A stretch of DNA of 6,245 bases from Acholeplasmataceae bacterium. Lineage in GTDB: Bacteria > Bacillota > Negativicutes > Acidaminococcales > Acidaminococcaceae. The DNA lies in assembly GCA_012719555.1 (NCBI GenBank), contig JAAYAE010000221.1:1-6245 (forward strand), written 5' to 3'. The notes under the pieces are model-generated. The model was not told the origin of the DNA. It saw only the letters and a program-made list of their open reading frames with translations, and did not search any database. A program made the translations under genes and the position numbers. Shown here piece after piece: positions 1 through 6,238 of the stretch (position 1 is its first letter; each line of letters begins with the position of its first letter).

Positions 1-627
1 GGATAAAACCTGTTCTGAAGATGTCTCTTCAGGAAAGACCGTTAGACGTCAATCAAATTTAATTAAATATTTTAAAATATTACTCTTAATACCATAGTCC
101 AACACGGCAACGTGATATTTACCTTCACCCATAGTATAAACCTCTGGTGTAGTAACCTTGGCTACTTGATCATGCACTTCCGGTGTGGCTAAAAGCTTAT
201 CAATTTCTTCCTGTGGCATATCGCTGGGCACAATAACCCCTTGCAAAGTACCATAAGAACGAATCTTACGTGTAATAGCACGCGTATCTACTCCAACCAA
301 AACCGGTACATTCATTCTCTCTAAAAAGTCCGGTAAAGACTCTTCATTACGCCAATTACTCGGCTCATCACAAAGCTCACTAACAATAAACCCTTGATAC
401 CAGCATTTATCTGATTGATCAAAAAGTTTACAACACCCATAATTTCCTACCAAAGGGTAAGTCATAACTACGATTTGGTCACAAAAAGATGGATCAGTTA
501 AAGTTTCTTGATAACCGCTCATGCCTGTAGTGAAAACTACTTCGCCCACAGCGTTGCGGTTGCCATATAAATCTCCTTCATAGACGCTGCCGTCTTTTAA
601 TACTAATTTCCCTTTTACCTTGCGCAT
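1..627 (-). CDS. carA: Carbamoyl phosphate synthase small subunit, interrupted by an in-frame UGA and cut by the window edge
   Basis: CarA is the glutamine amidotransferase subunit of cytoplasmic carbamoyl phosphate synthase; it releases ammonia from glutamine and passes it to CarB for carbamoyl phosphate, used for pyrimidines and arginine. Seen here: the N-terminal CPSase small-chain domain (about residues 3-135, with TTGMSGYQETLTDP at 33-46, YPLVGNYG at 57-64 and GVDTRAITR at 112-120), then the first strand of the class I glutaminase domain (VAVLDYGIKSNIL, 173-185). Codon 193 is TGA (49-51). Past it the same frame reads RLTVFPEETSSEQVLS, still typical CarA, to the window edge; the glutaminase nucleophile Cys and His/Glu lie outside the window. 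Complete family members are about 350-380 residues, so stopping at 192 would give an inactive protein. ATG at 627 overlaps the end of pyrC by 13 bases, with only a weak purine-rich Shine-Dalgarno, suggesting translational coupling. Family identity is certain; whether the gene is functional is not. Confidence 0.9.
15..51 (-). other. In-frame UGA at a Cys position followed by a SECIS-like hairpin
   Basis: TGA at 51-49 falls in FD-(stop)-RLTVFP, where relatives read GCRLT (E. coli CarA has a Cys here, from memory). Downstream, CTGAAGA (32-26) and TCTTCAG (21-15) form a perfect 7-bp stem with the loop GACA (25-22). The loop begins 23 bases after the UGA and its first base is G. This fits the general bacterial SECIS rules (apical loop roughly 16-37 bases after UGA, G among the first two loop bases). 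Against recoding: this Cys is not the catalytic residue, and short perfect stems occur by chance. Nonsense mutation or sequencing error are the default explanations. Confidence 0.35.
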
Positions 628-1907
628 ACCACACCATCTCTCATGACGAATTTTCCTGCTACCATAGTCGCCACAGCTTTTCCTTTACATGTTTTACCTT
701 CATAAGGTGTAACTTTGCCTTTTGTATAAAAATTCATACTATTGACTGTCCATTCCTTATTGAGGTCGATTATAGTTACATCTGCATTTTTGCCTACTTT
801 TAAACTTCCAGCATTTAGTGCAAAAATATTCGCAGGTTCTGTACTCATTTTACCAACAATCTCGTTAATTGTGAAGAGGTTTGTTTGATAAAGTTCAGTT
901 AAAATTACACCAACGGAGGTTTCTAAGCCACAAAAGCCATTAGGAGCGTTTCTAAATTCCACATCTTTCTCTTCAGGCGCATGTGGTGCATGATCCGTAA
1001 CGATAGCATCTATTGTTCCATCTTTTAAAGCCGCTCTCAACGCATCAACATGGTCTTGTGAGCGTAAAGGAGGGGAAACCCTTGTTGCAGTACTATAATT
1101 AGCGCAAGCTTCATCTGTTAAAGTTAAGTGATGAACGGCAACTTCACAGGTTATATTAACACCTCGTTTTTTTGCTTGTCGTACAATATCTACTGCACCC
1201 TTGCTGGCAATATGCGCAACATGAATATGTGTTCCTGTATACTCAGAAATTATTGTATCTCTAGCTACTGCTATATCTTCGGAAATTGAAGGTATCCCAG
1301 GTACGCCAATACGTGCAGAAACAGCTCCTTCATGCATATATCCTTCGTGATTTAATTCCGTCTCAATATCATGACAAATAAGTGCTTTATCAAAAGCAGA
1401 TACATATTTTGCCGCCACCATCATTGTGTGAGCACTGTCAACATAATGTCCATCGTCTGAAAACGCCATAGCCCCACGCATCGCCATGTCACCCATTTCA
1501 GCTAATTCCTTACCTTGTTGACCTTTAGTTATAGCTCCGATAACTTCGACATGTACATATCCTTCTTTAGCAGCTCGCTCTTTAATTCCGCTAACAATTA
1601 TAGAACTATCTACCACAGGTTTTGTATTGGGCATACAGGCAATACGAGTAATACCACCGGCTGCTGCAGCCTTAGTACCGGAAACAATATCTTCCTTCGC
1701 TTCCAATCCGGGTTCTCGCAAATGTGTATGCAAATCTATAAATCCCGGAGCGACAACTAACCCATTAGCGTCAAAAACCTCATCAGCTTCTGTTGTAATT
1801 TCTTTTTCCAAAGCTATTATTATGCCATCTTCTACCATTAAATCCATAACGGCGTCAAGATTTTGGCTAGGATCTACGATACGTCCGTGCTTAATTAGCG
1901 TTTTCAA
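615..1907 (-). CDS. pyrC: Dihydroorotase, class I
   Basis: Zinc metalloenzyme of the amidohydrolase superfamily that cyclises N-carbamoyl-L-aspartate to L-dihydroorotate, third step of UMP synthesis, cytoplasmic. The 430 residues match the full length of the class I (Bacillus-type) enzyme. Visible motifs: DLHTHLREPG (58-67; metal ligands H60 and H62, substrate Arg R64), MPNT (92-95), SDDG (150-153, the Asp that replaces the carbamylated lysine of class II enzymes in bridging the metals), ICHD (177-180, H179), VAHI (230-233, H232) and TDHAPH (304-309, catalytic D305). All expected active-site residues are present. The start is TTG at 1907-1905: it is served by a strong GGAGGT 7 bases upstream, and the protein then begins KTLIKHGRIVDP as in relatives. 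It overlaps the last 17 bases of pyrB, so its Shine-Dalgarno lies inside the pyrB coding sequence. Stop TAA. Confidence 0.97.
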   Translation of the reverse strand: MKTLIKHGRIVDPSQNLDAVMDLMVEDGIIIALEKEITTEADEVFDANGLVVAPGFIDLHTHLREPGLEAKEDIVSGTKAAAAGGITRIACMPNTKPVVDSSIIVSGIKERAAKEGYVHVEVIGAITKGQQGKELAEMGDMAMRGAMAFSDDGHYVDSAHTMMVAAKYVSAFDKALICHDIETELNHEGYMHEGAVSARIGVPGIPSISEDIAVARDTIISEYTGTHIHVAHIASKGAVDIVRQAKKRGVNITCEVAVHHLTLTDEACANYSTATRVSPPLRSQDHVDALRAALKDGTIDAIVTDHAPHAPEEKDVEFRNAPNGFCGLETSVGVILTELYQTNLFTINEIVGKMSTEPANIFALNAGSLKVGKNADVTIIDLNKEWTVNSMNFYTKGKVTPYEGKTCKGKAVATMVAGKFVMRDGVVCAR

Positions 1908-2847
1908 TTTGCTTACCTCCAGTCAAAGTCAAGAATAACAGTGCCATACGAACAGCTACGCCGTTTTGAACTTCCGTGCGAATAGCGGCATTATCACAAT
2001 AACCGACTTCCCAGGATATTTCCAGCCCTCTGTTCATAGGTCCCGGATGTAAAACCGTAACATCAGGTTTAGCTAATTTCAGTTTTTCTTCATTTACGCC
2101 AAAAATTCTCGCATATTCGCGCGTCGTTGGAAACAATCCCTTTTGTTGACGCTCTAACTGAATACGCAAAATATCTACTACATCCGCGCCTTCCAATGCT
2201 TCCTCAACCCGTTTATGTACTGTAACGCCTAAGGCTTCTATGTCATGTGGCAATAAAGTCATAGGGCCTGCTACATGTACATCTGCCCCTAATTTTGTCC
2301 ATGCGGCAATATTTGTTCGTGCAACCCTGCTATATAAAACGTCGCCTATAATAACCATTTTTAAATCTTTGAAATTCTTACCTTGTTCCCTAATTGTAAA
2401 CATATCTAAAAGACCTTGGGTAGGATGCGCATGAGCACCATCTCCTGCGTTAATAATAACAGGAGCAGCAACTTTTGCAGCATAAGCAGCTGCACCCTCA
2501 ATGGGATGACGCATAACAATAGCGTCACAAGCCATAGATTGCACTGTCAAAATCGTATCACGCAAACATTCACCCTTAGCTACGCTGGAACTAGCAGCAG
2601 TTATATTTACTACATCTGCCCCAAGATATTTCCCTGCCAATTCAAAAGACGTCCTTGTTCTAGTGCTATTTTCATAGAAAAGATTTATTATAGATTTTCC
2701 TCGAAGAGAGGGCACCTTTTTAATATCTCTACCCATTATTTTTTTCATTTCTGTTGCTGTGCGCATAACCAGTTCGTACTCGTCCAAAGTCATTGAATCT
2801 AAATCTAAAATGTCTCTGCCTGACAATGATGCCGCTGCTTTTGCCAT
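1891..2847 (-). CDS. pyrB: Aspartate carbamoyltransferase catalytic subunit
   Basis: Transfers the carbamoyl group of carbamoyl phosphate to aspartate, the committed step of pyrimidine synthesis, in the cytoplasm. From ATG 2847 the protein is 318 residues, close to the usual 305-310. Carbamoyl phosphate-binding N-domain: FYENSTRTRTSFE (57-69, the STRTRTS phosphate loop), SSSVAKGE (86-93, K91 of the mobile loop reaching the neighbouring subunit) and HPTQ (141-144). Aspartate-binding C-domain: IGDVLYSRVART (167-178), ILRIQLERQ (226-234) and HPGPMNRG (267-274). The frame is open upstream to a GTG at 2958, but that region encodes a terminator hairpin and lacks a Shine-Dalgarno, whereas AGGGGG sits 7 bases before the ATG at 2847, so the short start is chosen. 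No pyrI follows; pyrC overlaps the 3' end. This argues for the unregulated trimer type, with control exerted by the leader RNA. Stop TAA. Confidence 0.97.
   Translation of the reverse strand: MAKAAASLSGRDILDLDSMTLDEYELVMRTATEMKKIMGRDIKKVPSLRGKSIINLFYENSTRTRTSFELAGKYLGADVVNITAASSSVAKGECLRDTILTVQSMACDAIVMRHPIEGAAAYAAKVAAPVIINAGDGAHAHPTQGLLDMFTIREQGKNFKDLKMVIIGDVLYSRVARTNIAAWTKLGADVHVAGPMTLLPHDIEALGVTVHKRVEEALEGADVVDILRIQLERQQKGLFPTTREYARIFGVNEEKLKLAKPDVTVLHPGPMNRGLEISWEVGYCDNAAIRTEVQNGVAVRMALLFLTLTGGKQIENAN
1915..1920 (-). promoter_or_regulatory. Shine-Dalgarno that fixes the TTG start of pyrC
   Basis: GGAGGT lies 7 bases before TTG (1907-1905) and inside the last codons of pyrB (Gly-Gly-Lys). 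There is no ATG or GTG in a better position, and the encoded N-terminus fits dihydroorotases, so this site decides the start. Its position within pyrB suggests coupled translation of the two genes. Confidence 0.85.
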
Positions 2848-2872
2848 TTTTTTACCCCCTATACGTTTTTTC

Positions 2873-2903
2873 AAAAAAACACCCATTGCGCCAGCAATGG
2901 GTG
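2873..2903 (-). terminator. Intrinsic terminator of the second pyr attenuator
   Basis: CACCCATTGC (2903-2894) and GCAATGGGTG (2889-2880) form a perfect 10-bp stem with the loop TGGC, directly followed by seven T (2879-2873) on the transcribed strand. It ends 13 bases before the pyrB Shine-Dalgarno run, so it must be read through for any pyrB expression. It is the stronger-looking of the two leader terminators because its U-tract is uninterrupted. Confidence 0.88.
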
Positions 2904-2941
2904 GAGTTATAACGTGTTTATGCTTGTTATAACACTCTTGC
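2894..2941 (-). promoter_or_regulatory. Candidate antiterminator of the second pyr attenuator
   Basis: Two copies of the palindrome GTTATAAC (2933-2926 and 2913-2906) can pair around a 12-base loop. Alternatively TTATAAC pairs with GTTATAA, extended by GAG/CTC after a 2-base bulge. A further GCAA (2941-2938) / TTGC (2897-2894) pairing would invade the 5' arm of the terminator. The GAG at 2937-2935 is also used by the candidate PyrR hairpin upstream, so the two folds exclude each other, as expected of an antiterminator. The inner stem is clear; the part that competes with the terminator is short, so this is less certain than the first antiterminator. Confidence 0.5.
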
Positions 2942-2964
2942 TGATTTCGCAGAATCACTTAAAG
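2935..2964 (-). promoter_or_regulatory. Second PyrR-type binding hairpin (anti-antiterminator), degenerate
   Basis: UUUAA (2963-2959) is followed by a 5-bp stem TGATT/AATCA closed by the hexaloop CUGCGA (2952-2947). The lower stem CUUU/AGAG includes one G-U pair. UUUAA in the internal bulge and a CNGNGA hexaloop are the recognised PyrR-binding features (established knowledge), and the layout mirrors the first hairpin about 100 bases upstream. The upper stem is A/T-rich and lacks the usual Y-C/G-R closing pairs, so binding may be weaker. Confidence 0.6.
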
Positions 2965-2975
2965 ATGTGTTGTAC

Positions 2976-3015
2976 AACAAAATAAGCCTTCTTGCCAATG
3001 TGGACAAGAAGGCTT
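2976..3015 (-). terminator. Intrinsic terminator of the first pyr attenuator
   Basis: AAGCCTTCTTG (3015-3005) pairs perfectly with CAAGAAGGCTT (2994-2984); CCA/TGG can extend the stem past a single bulged T to a 3-base loop. It is followed by ATTTTGTT, a usable but interrupted U-tract. The 5' arm CCTTCTT is shared with the antiterminator. It lies about 160 bases before pyrB and could also stop transcripts reading through from the amidohydrolase gene upstream. Confidence 0.85.
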
Positions 3016-3043
3016 TTAAGAGCTTCATAAAAGACCCTTTCTT
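3006..3043 (-). promoter_or_regulatory. Antiterminator of the first pyr attenuator
   Basis: AAGAAAGG (3043-3036) pairs with CCTTCTT (3012-3006) with one bulged A, and the inner CTTTTA (3033-3028) pairs with TAAAAG (3018-3013) around a 9-base loop. The right arm takes the 5' half of the terminator stem and the left arm uses the AAAGG needed by the PyrR hairpin. The three folds are therefore mutually exclusive in the order expected of a pyr attenuator. Confidence 0.78.
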
Positions 3044-3067
3044 AGTCTCACAGGACTAGATTAAAGG
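3036..3067 (-). promoter_or_regulatory. PyrR-binding hairpin (anti-antiterminator) of the first pyr attenuator
   Basis: Lower stem CCTTT (3067-3063) / AAAGG (3040-3036), internal UUUAA (3065-3061), upper stem TAGTC/GACTA, hexaloop CUGUGA (3053-3048). AGUCCUGUGAGACU is very close to the known PyrR-binding consensus (ARUCCNGNGAGGYU). In Bacillus-type pyr operons UMP-bound PyrR stabilises this fold, blocks the antiterminator and lets the terminator form, so expression falls when pyrimidines are plentiful. pyrR itself is not in the window. Confidence 0.85.
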
Positions 3068-3085
3068 TAATATTCCGTTGCTAGT

Positions 3086-3114
3086 ATGTTATCACTATAG
3101 ATGTAAAATGTCAA
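3086..3114 (-). promoter_or_regulatory. Sigma-A-type promoter of the pyr operon
   Basis: A perfect -35 TTGACA (3114-3109) and -10 TAACAT (3091-3086, four of six consensus bases) are separated by exactly 17 bases. Transcription would start near 3079, about a dozen bases before the first PyrR-type hairpin, leaving the whole attenuator in the leader. The -35 lies only 37 bases past the stop codon of the amidohydrolase gene, and the flanking DNA is A/T-rich. Confidence 0.8.
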
Positions 3115-3151
3115 CCTAAAGTCACCTTTTATAATTAAAAGATGCCTACCT

Positions 3152-4453
3152 TTATTTATTGCCAAAATGTTGGGCTAAGGTTACCAAAATACCTACTGCC
3201 TTAGGAAGACACTCTTCGTTAAAATCAAAAGCCATATTATGGTGACCTGCCTTTAGGGTTGTTCCATACATCATATAAGTTGCCTGCCCGCCGTTACGTT
3301 GAACTCTATCCATGAAGTATGAACAATCCTCACTTGCACCTAAACTAATAAATGGAACTACCTCGGTAAATTGTCCTGATGCCGTAGCTATATTGTAAAT
3401 TTCTTTACCCATATCTTCGCTAAGTTCGCAAGCCGGAGCTCCGCCCACTTCTTTTGTAGTAACTTTTACATCATACATAGCTGCAGCGGCGGCAATCATA
3501 CGTTTAGATTCATTCATCATGTAATTATTGATGTCCGTGTTGGCACCACGAGTCTCCATCTTAATTTCTCCTACATCCGGCAAAACATTACGTCCTGTTC
3601 CTGCATTAATAACACCTACGTTAATACGAGATGCTCCCGCCCCATGACGAGAAATAGTGTGTAAAGAGATAGCTGCTTGGGCAGCTGCTAACAAAGCGTT
3701 CTTTCCTTGCTCCGGTGCCGCACCTGCATGGCTTGATACTCCGGTAAAGTGAGCATCCAATTTACTAGTTGCAAGAAATCCACCTGTCATACACACTAAT
3801 TCATTGTCCTTATCAGCATTGAAGCCAATGTGCCCTGACAAAAAATATTCAACGTCATCAACAATGCCACTAGCTACCATAGCTCTGGCGCCTCGCACAC
3901 CTTCTTCTGCCGGTTGAAAGAAGAATTTTACAGTTCCTGACATCTCATCTTTGTGCTCTGCAATTAATTTTGCAACCGCTAAGCCTACTGTCACATGTCC
4001 ATCATGGCCACAGGCATGCATACAACCCTCATGGGTAGAGCGAAAATTCTCCGCCATTGGTCGGTGTGTACTATCAGAACTCTCTACGACCTCGTTAGAG
4101 TCCATATCAAAACGCAAGCCAACAACTTTACCCGGTTTAGCAAAATGCATTATACCCATAACGCCTGTTTTACCACCACTCATTTTCTCAACTAGGGCAG
4201 GATCAGCCCCCTCGCTAATTGCTCTGTCCATACAACTTTGCAATATTTGTGCACTGGGGACTCCCATCATTTCCTTTTCATCCATAACTTCATTACCCAA
4301 ATGGACTTCATAACCTAGTTTAGTTAATTCCGTAGCAACCATAGAAGCTGTGCGAAACTCCGTCCACGCAGATTCAGGATAGCGGTGTAAATCCCTACGA
4401 CGTTTAGTTAACTCTCCTTGCATACCATATACTTCTTGCCAAATTTCATTCAT
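3152..4453 (-). CDS. M20-family amidohydrolase, AbgA-like (p-aminobenzoyl-glutamate hydrolase subunit A type)
   Basis: Zinc-dependent M20 peptidase/amidohydrolase, 433 residues, with no signal peptide, so probably cytoplasmic. It resembles E. coli AbgA along its length, from the RRDLHRYPESAWTEFRTAS start (19-37) and the AbgA-type inserted segment around 55-93 to AGHHN (402-406). Metal-site motifs: DMD (116-118), HACGHDGH (146-153, Cys148 as in carboxypeptidase-like amidohydrolases), PAEEG (181-185, catalytic and ligand Glu), GHIG (207-210) and the C-terminal AGHHN. The lid/dimerisation domain covers about 225-335. E. coli AbgA works with AbgB to cleave the folate breakdown product p-aminobenzoyl-glutamate, but no abgB or abgT is in view, so another N-acyl amino acid or peptide is possible. 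ATG 4453 has AAGGAGG (4468-4462) 8 bases upstream. It lies 27 bases after the DUF4127 gene, probably in one operon. Stop TAA; no convincing terminator follows. Confidence 0.9.
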   Translation of the reverse strand: MNEIWQEVYGMQGELTKRRRDLHRYPESAWTEFRTASMVATELTKLGYEVHLGNEVMDEKEMMGVPSAQILQSCMDRAISEGADPALVEKMSGGKTGVMGIMHFAKPGKVVGLRFDMDSNEVVESSDSTHRPMAENFRSTHEGCMHACGHDGHVTVGLAVAKLIAEHKDEMSGTVKFFFQPAEEGVRGARAMVASGIVDDVEYFLSGHIGFNADKDNELVCMTGGFLATSKLDAHFTGVSSHAGAAPEQGKNALLAAAQAAISLHTISRHGAGASRINVGVINAGTGRNVLPDVGEIKMETRGANTDINNYMMNESKRMIAAAAAMYDVKVTTKEVGGAPACELSEDMGKEIYNIATASGQFTEVVPFISLGASEDCSYFMDRVQRNGGQATYMMYGTTLKAGHHNMAFDFNEECLPKAVGILVTLAQHFGNK

Positions 4454-4480
4454 GTACTATTCCTCCTTATTATGTAAATA

Positions 4481-6130
4481 CTAATTGTTATTAACCTTTA
4501 TCTCATCAGTTTTTAAGGAAACATTTACTTCAAACATTCTACTCCATGGCAACGTAAATTTCCACCTTTTCAATTCACCCTGTGCCATATACTTAGATGC
4601 AAAGATGAGCATACCTTTACTTATGGCTGCCTCTGCTTCTGCCCTCTGTTTAGGTTTTAGCGAACCGTCAACCCACTGATTTTTATAAATCAAGTCGTTT
4701 CGTACATCTTGGCGCACATGTGCCTGATAAACCCATTCATCCAAATAACGCACAGCCAGTAAATCATTTTTCTTGTTTTCATTCATGTATGGCCGCAAAA
4801 TTCCTTGACCAATAGCATACCCCAAAGTATTGCTGGCCGTATTCCAACCGGCATAAGCACCCAAGTACCATGCCAGTTCGCTAACATGCCCTGCACGTCC
4901 AACATTTTCTTTGCCATGTTTTTTGGGTAACGTCCTTACCTTAGTTGCAAACAAACCTGCCACCAATGCATTATCAGAACCATTAGAGTAAGCAATGTCA
5001 CCAACACCTACATTTTTGCCTGACTCAACAAAGCCTTGCACCTTGTTTAGAAAGTTTTTATTTGCCCCGGTTAACTGCCCGTTATTAAGTGGACTAGTTG
5101 CCGATAAACACAAGCCATTTTCAGGCGTATTAACTGCAAAACCTAAATCAGCATTTTTAGAAATAGCTGCCGGGAAAGCCCCTGCTGCCAGAATATGCTC
5201 TCGCAAGGTTTTTTTAACGACTGTATCTTCATACGTAGGGATTGTTTTCTCGCCTACTCCTTCATTGTAAAAAGTATAAACTAAGGGTGTCGTTTGCTCA
5301 ATTTTATTTACTGCACGAGTTAGCAGTATTAATCCCAATTGATCAGCACCGGCAAAAAATCTGATTTTCCAAGCGGGCAGGTTCTTCATCGCAGAGTCAA
5401 TTTCACGTGCATCTCGATGGGCATCTGAATTAACAGCTGTATCATCTTTACCCAAAAGAAAATAATCAAAAGCATTATCTTTAACACCGTCAAGAAGCTT
5501 TTTTGTTACTTCTAGATTAGCCTTGCGCCTAGTATACAAATCCGTTTGTACTTCAGCGGGAATACTTTTTAGCACTTCTTGTAATTCTTTAGCTTCTTTT
5601 TTGCTAATAGTTTTCATTTCCTGTTTATCTTTTAGTGCACCCATGAGAAAAATTTGCGGACCATATTTACCGTAATAACTAGGCTCTACCGGAGCACTAC
5701 TTGCCTTAGGGGACCGCATAATAGTGCCAAAAACATACAAGCGCAATAAACCAAACTTCTTTTTAAAATTTAAAAGTCTTTGTGTCCTAGCATCTATAAC
5801 CTGTTCGCTTAATTCGTGGGTCCTTGAGGCCACTAACCCACCATAAATTAAACTATCGCTGGAAACAATAGCATCCGTAGCCAAAAGTGCATTATCTTCC
5901 AACCATGCATAAAGCTTATCAGGATCACCGGTCCTATTATAAGAAGCAATATACTCTTGTGGAGGTGTTTGAATATCCCAACCTGCGCTTTTCAAACTAT
6001 TTACGGTATAACTCATACACACCGGTCTGTCATCCATTGGTATAAACAATATTTTTTCTTTAGCCTCTACCTCAAAAGGTAGTAGGCACATGCACATTAG
6101 AACTGCTACAATAGTAGTTTTAATTCTCAC
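4481..6130 (-). CDS. Exported DUF4127 family protein, function unknown
   Basis: 549 residues. Residues 1-23 look like a Sec signal peptide: RIK at the front, hydrophobic TTIVAVLMCMCLLPF, then a likely cut after VEA, so the mature protein should act outside the membrane. DUF4127 hallmarks: FIPMDDRP (29-36), SSDSLIYGGLVASR (90-103), FLLGKDDTAVN (224-234), FFAGADQLG (258-266), VGDIAYSNGSDN (376-387) and AGWNTASNTLG (427-437). These acidic, Asp-rich motifs resemble an enzyme active site, but I know of no established activity and infer none. Start is GTG (6130-6128), chosen because AAGGGGGG (6144-6137) sits 6 bases upstream and the signal peptide begins there. A GATAAT near 6155 could be a -10, but I see no good -35. 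The gene follows a strong terminator and precedes the amidohydrolase by 27 bases, so it is probably first in a two-gene unit. Stop TAG. Confidence 0.88.
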   Translation of the reverse strand: MRIKTTIVAVLMCMCLLPFEVEAKEKILFIPMDDRPVCMSYTVNSLKSAGWDIQTPPQEYIASYNRTGDPDKLYAWLEDNALLATDAIVSSDSLIYGGLVASRTHELSEQVIDARTQRLLNFKKKFGLLRLYVFGTIMRSPKASSAPVEPSYYGKYGPQIFLMGALKDKQEMKTISKKEAKELQEVLKSIPAEVQTDLYTRRKANLEVTKKLLDGVKDNAFDYFLLGKDDTAVNSDAHRDAREIDSAMKNLPAWKIRFFAGADQLGLILLTRAVNKIEQTTPLVYTFYNEGVGEKTIPTYEDTVVKKTLREHILAAGAFPAAISKNADLGFAVNTPENGLCLSATSPLNNGQLTGANKNFLNKVQGFVESGKNVGVGDIAYSNGSDNALVAGLFATKVRTLPKKHGKENVGRAGHVSELAWYLGAYAGWNTASNTLGYAIGQGILRPYMNENKKNDLLAVRYLDEWVYQAHVRQDVRNDLIYKNQWVDGSLKPKQRAEAEAAISKGMLIFASKYMAQGELKRWKFTLPWSRMFEVNVSLKTDEIKVNNN

Positions 6131-6200
6131 GTACTTCCCCCCTTAATTTGTCAACATTATCGAATAAGATAGTACGGTCAGAAAAATGTTTTATAGTTTG

Positions 6201-6238
6201 AAAAAAGCCTCTGTTTGTAAAGTTCTACAAACAGAGGC
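6201..6238 (-). terminator. Strong intrinsic terminator of an upstream gene outside the window
   Basis: GCCTCTGTTTGTA (6207-6219) and its perfect complement (6226-6238) form a 13-bp stem with a 6-base loop. On the minus strand it is followed by six T (6206-6201); on the plus strand only A follows, so it works for minus-strand transcription. It closes a gene beyond base 6245 and insulates the DUF4127 unit. Confidence 0.9.

Noticed and set aside
1515..1938. Plus-strand open frames opposite pyrC, and similar ones opposite the other genes
   Set aside because: They are antisense shadows of well-recognised genes, with no Shine-Dalgarno and no family resemblance.
2848..2958. A 37-residue N-terminal extension of PyrB from GTG 2958
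   Set aside because: It has no Shine-Dalgarno, encodes the terminator stem and T-run, and resembles no ATCase N-terminus; ATG 2847 has AGGGGG at the right distance.
3127..3142. Hairpin CTTTTA/TAAAAG as a terminator for the amidohydrolase gene
   Set aside because: The stem is almost entirely A-T with 6 pairs and no U-tract follows, so it is unlikely to terminate.
6083..6097. Lipoprotein signal (Cys residues in VLMCMCLLP) in the DUF4127 protein
   Set aside because: The residues before each Cys (Met) do not fit a lipobox, while VEA-KE gives a normal signal peptidase I site.
6150..6155. TTGACA upstream of the DUF4127 gene as a -35 box
   Set aside because: It lies only a few bases before the Shine-Dalgarno, so a -10 would fall inside the coding sequence and the transcript would lack the start codon.
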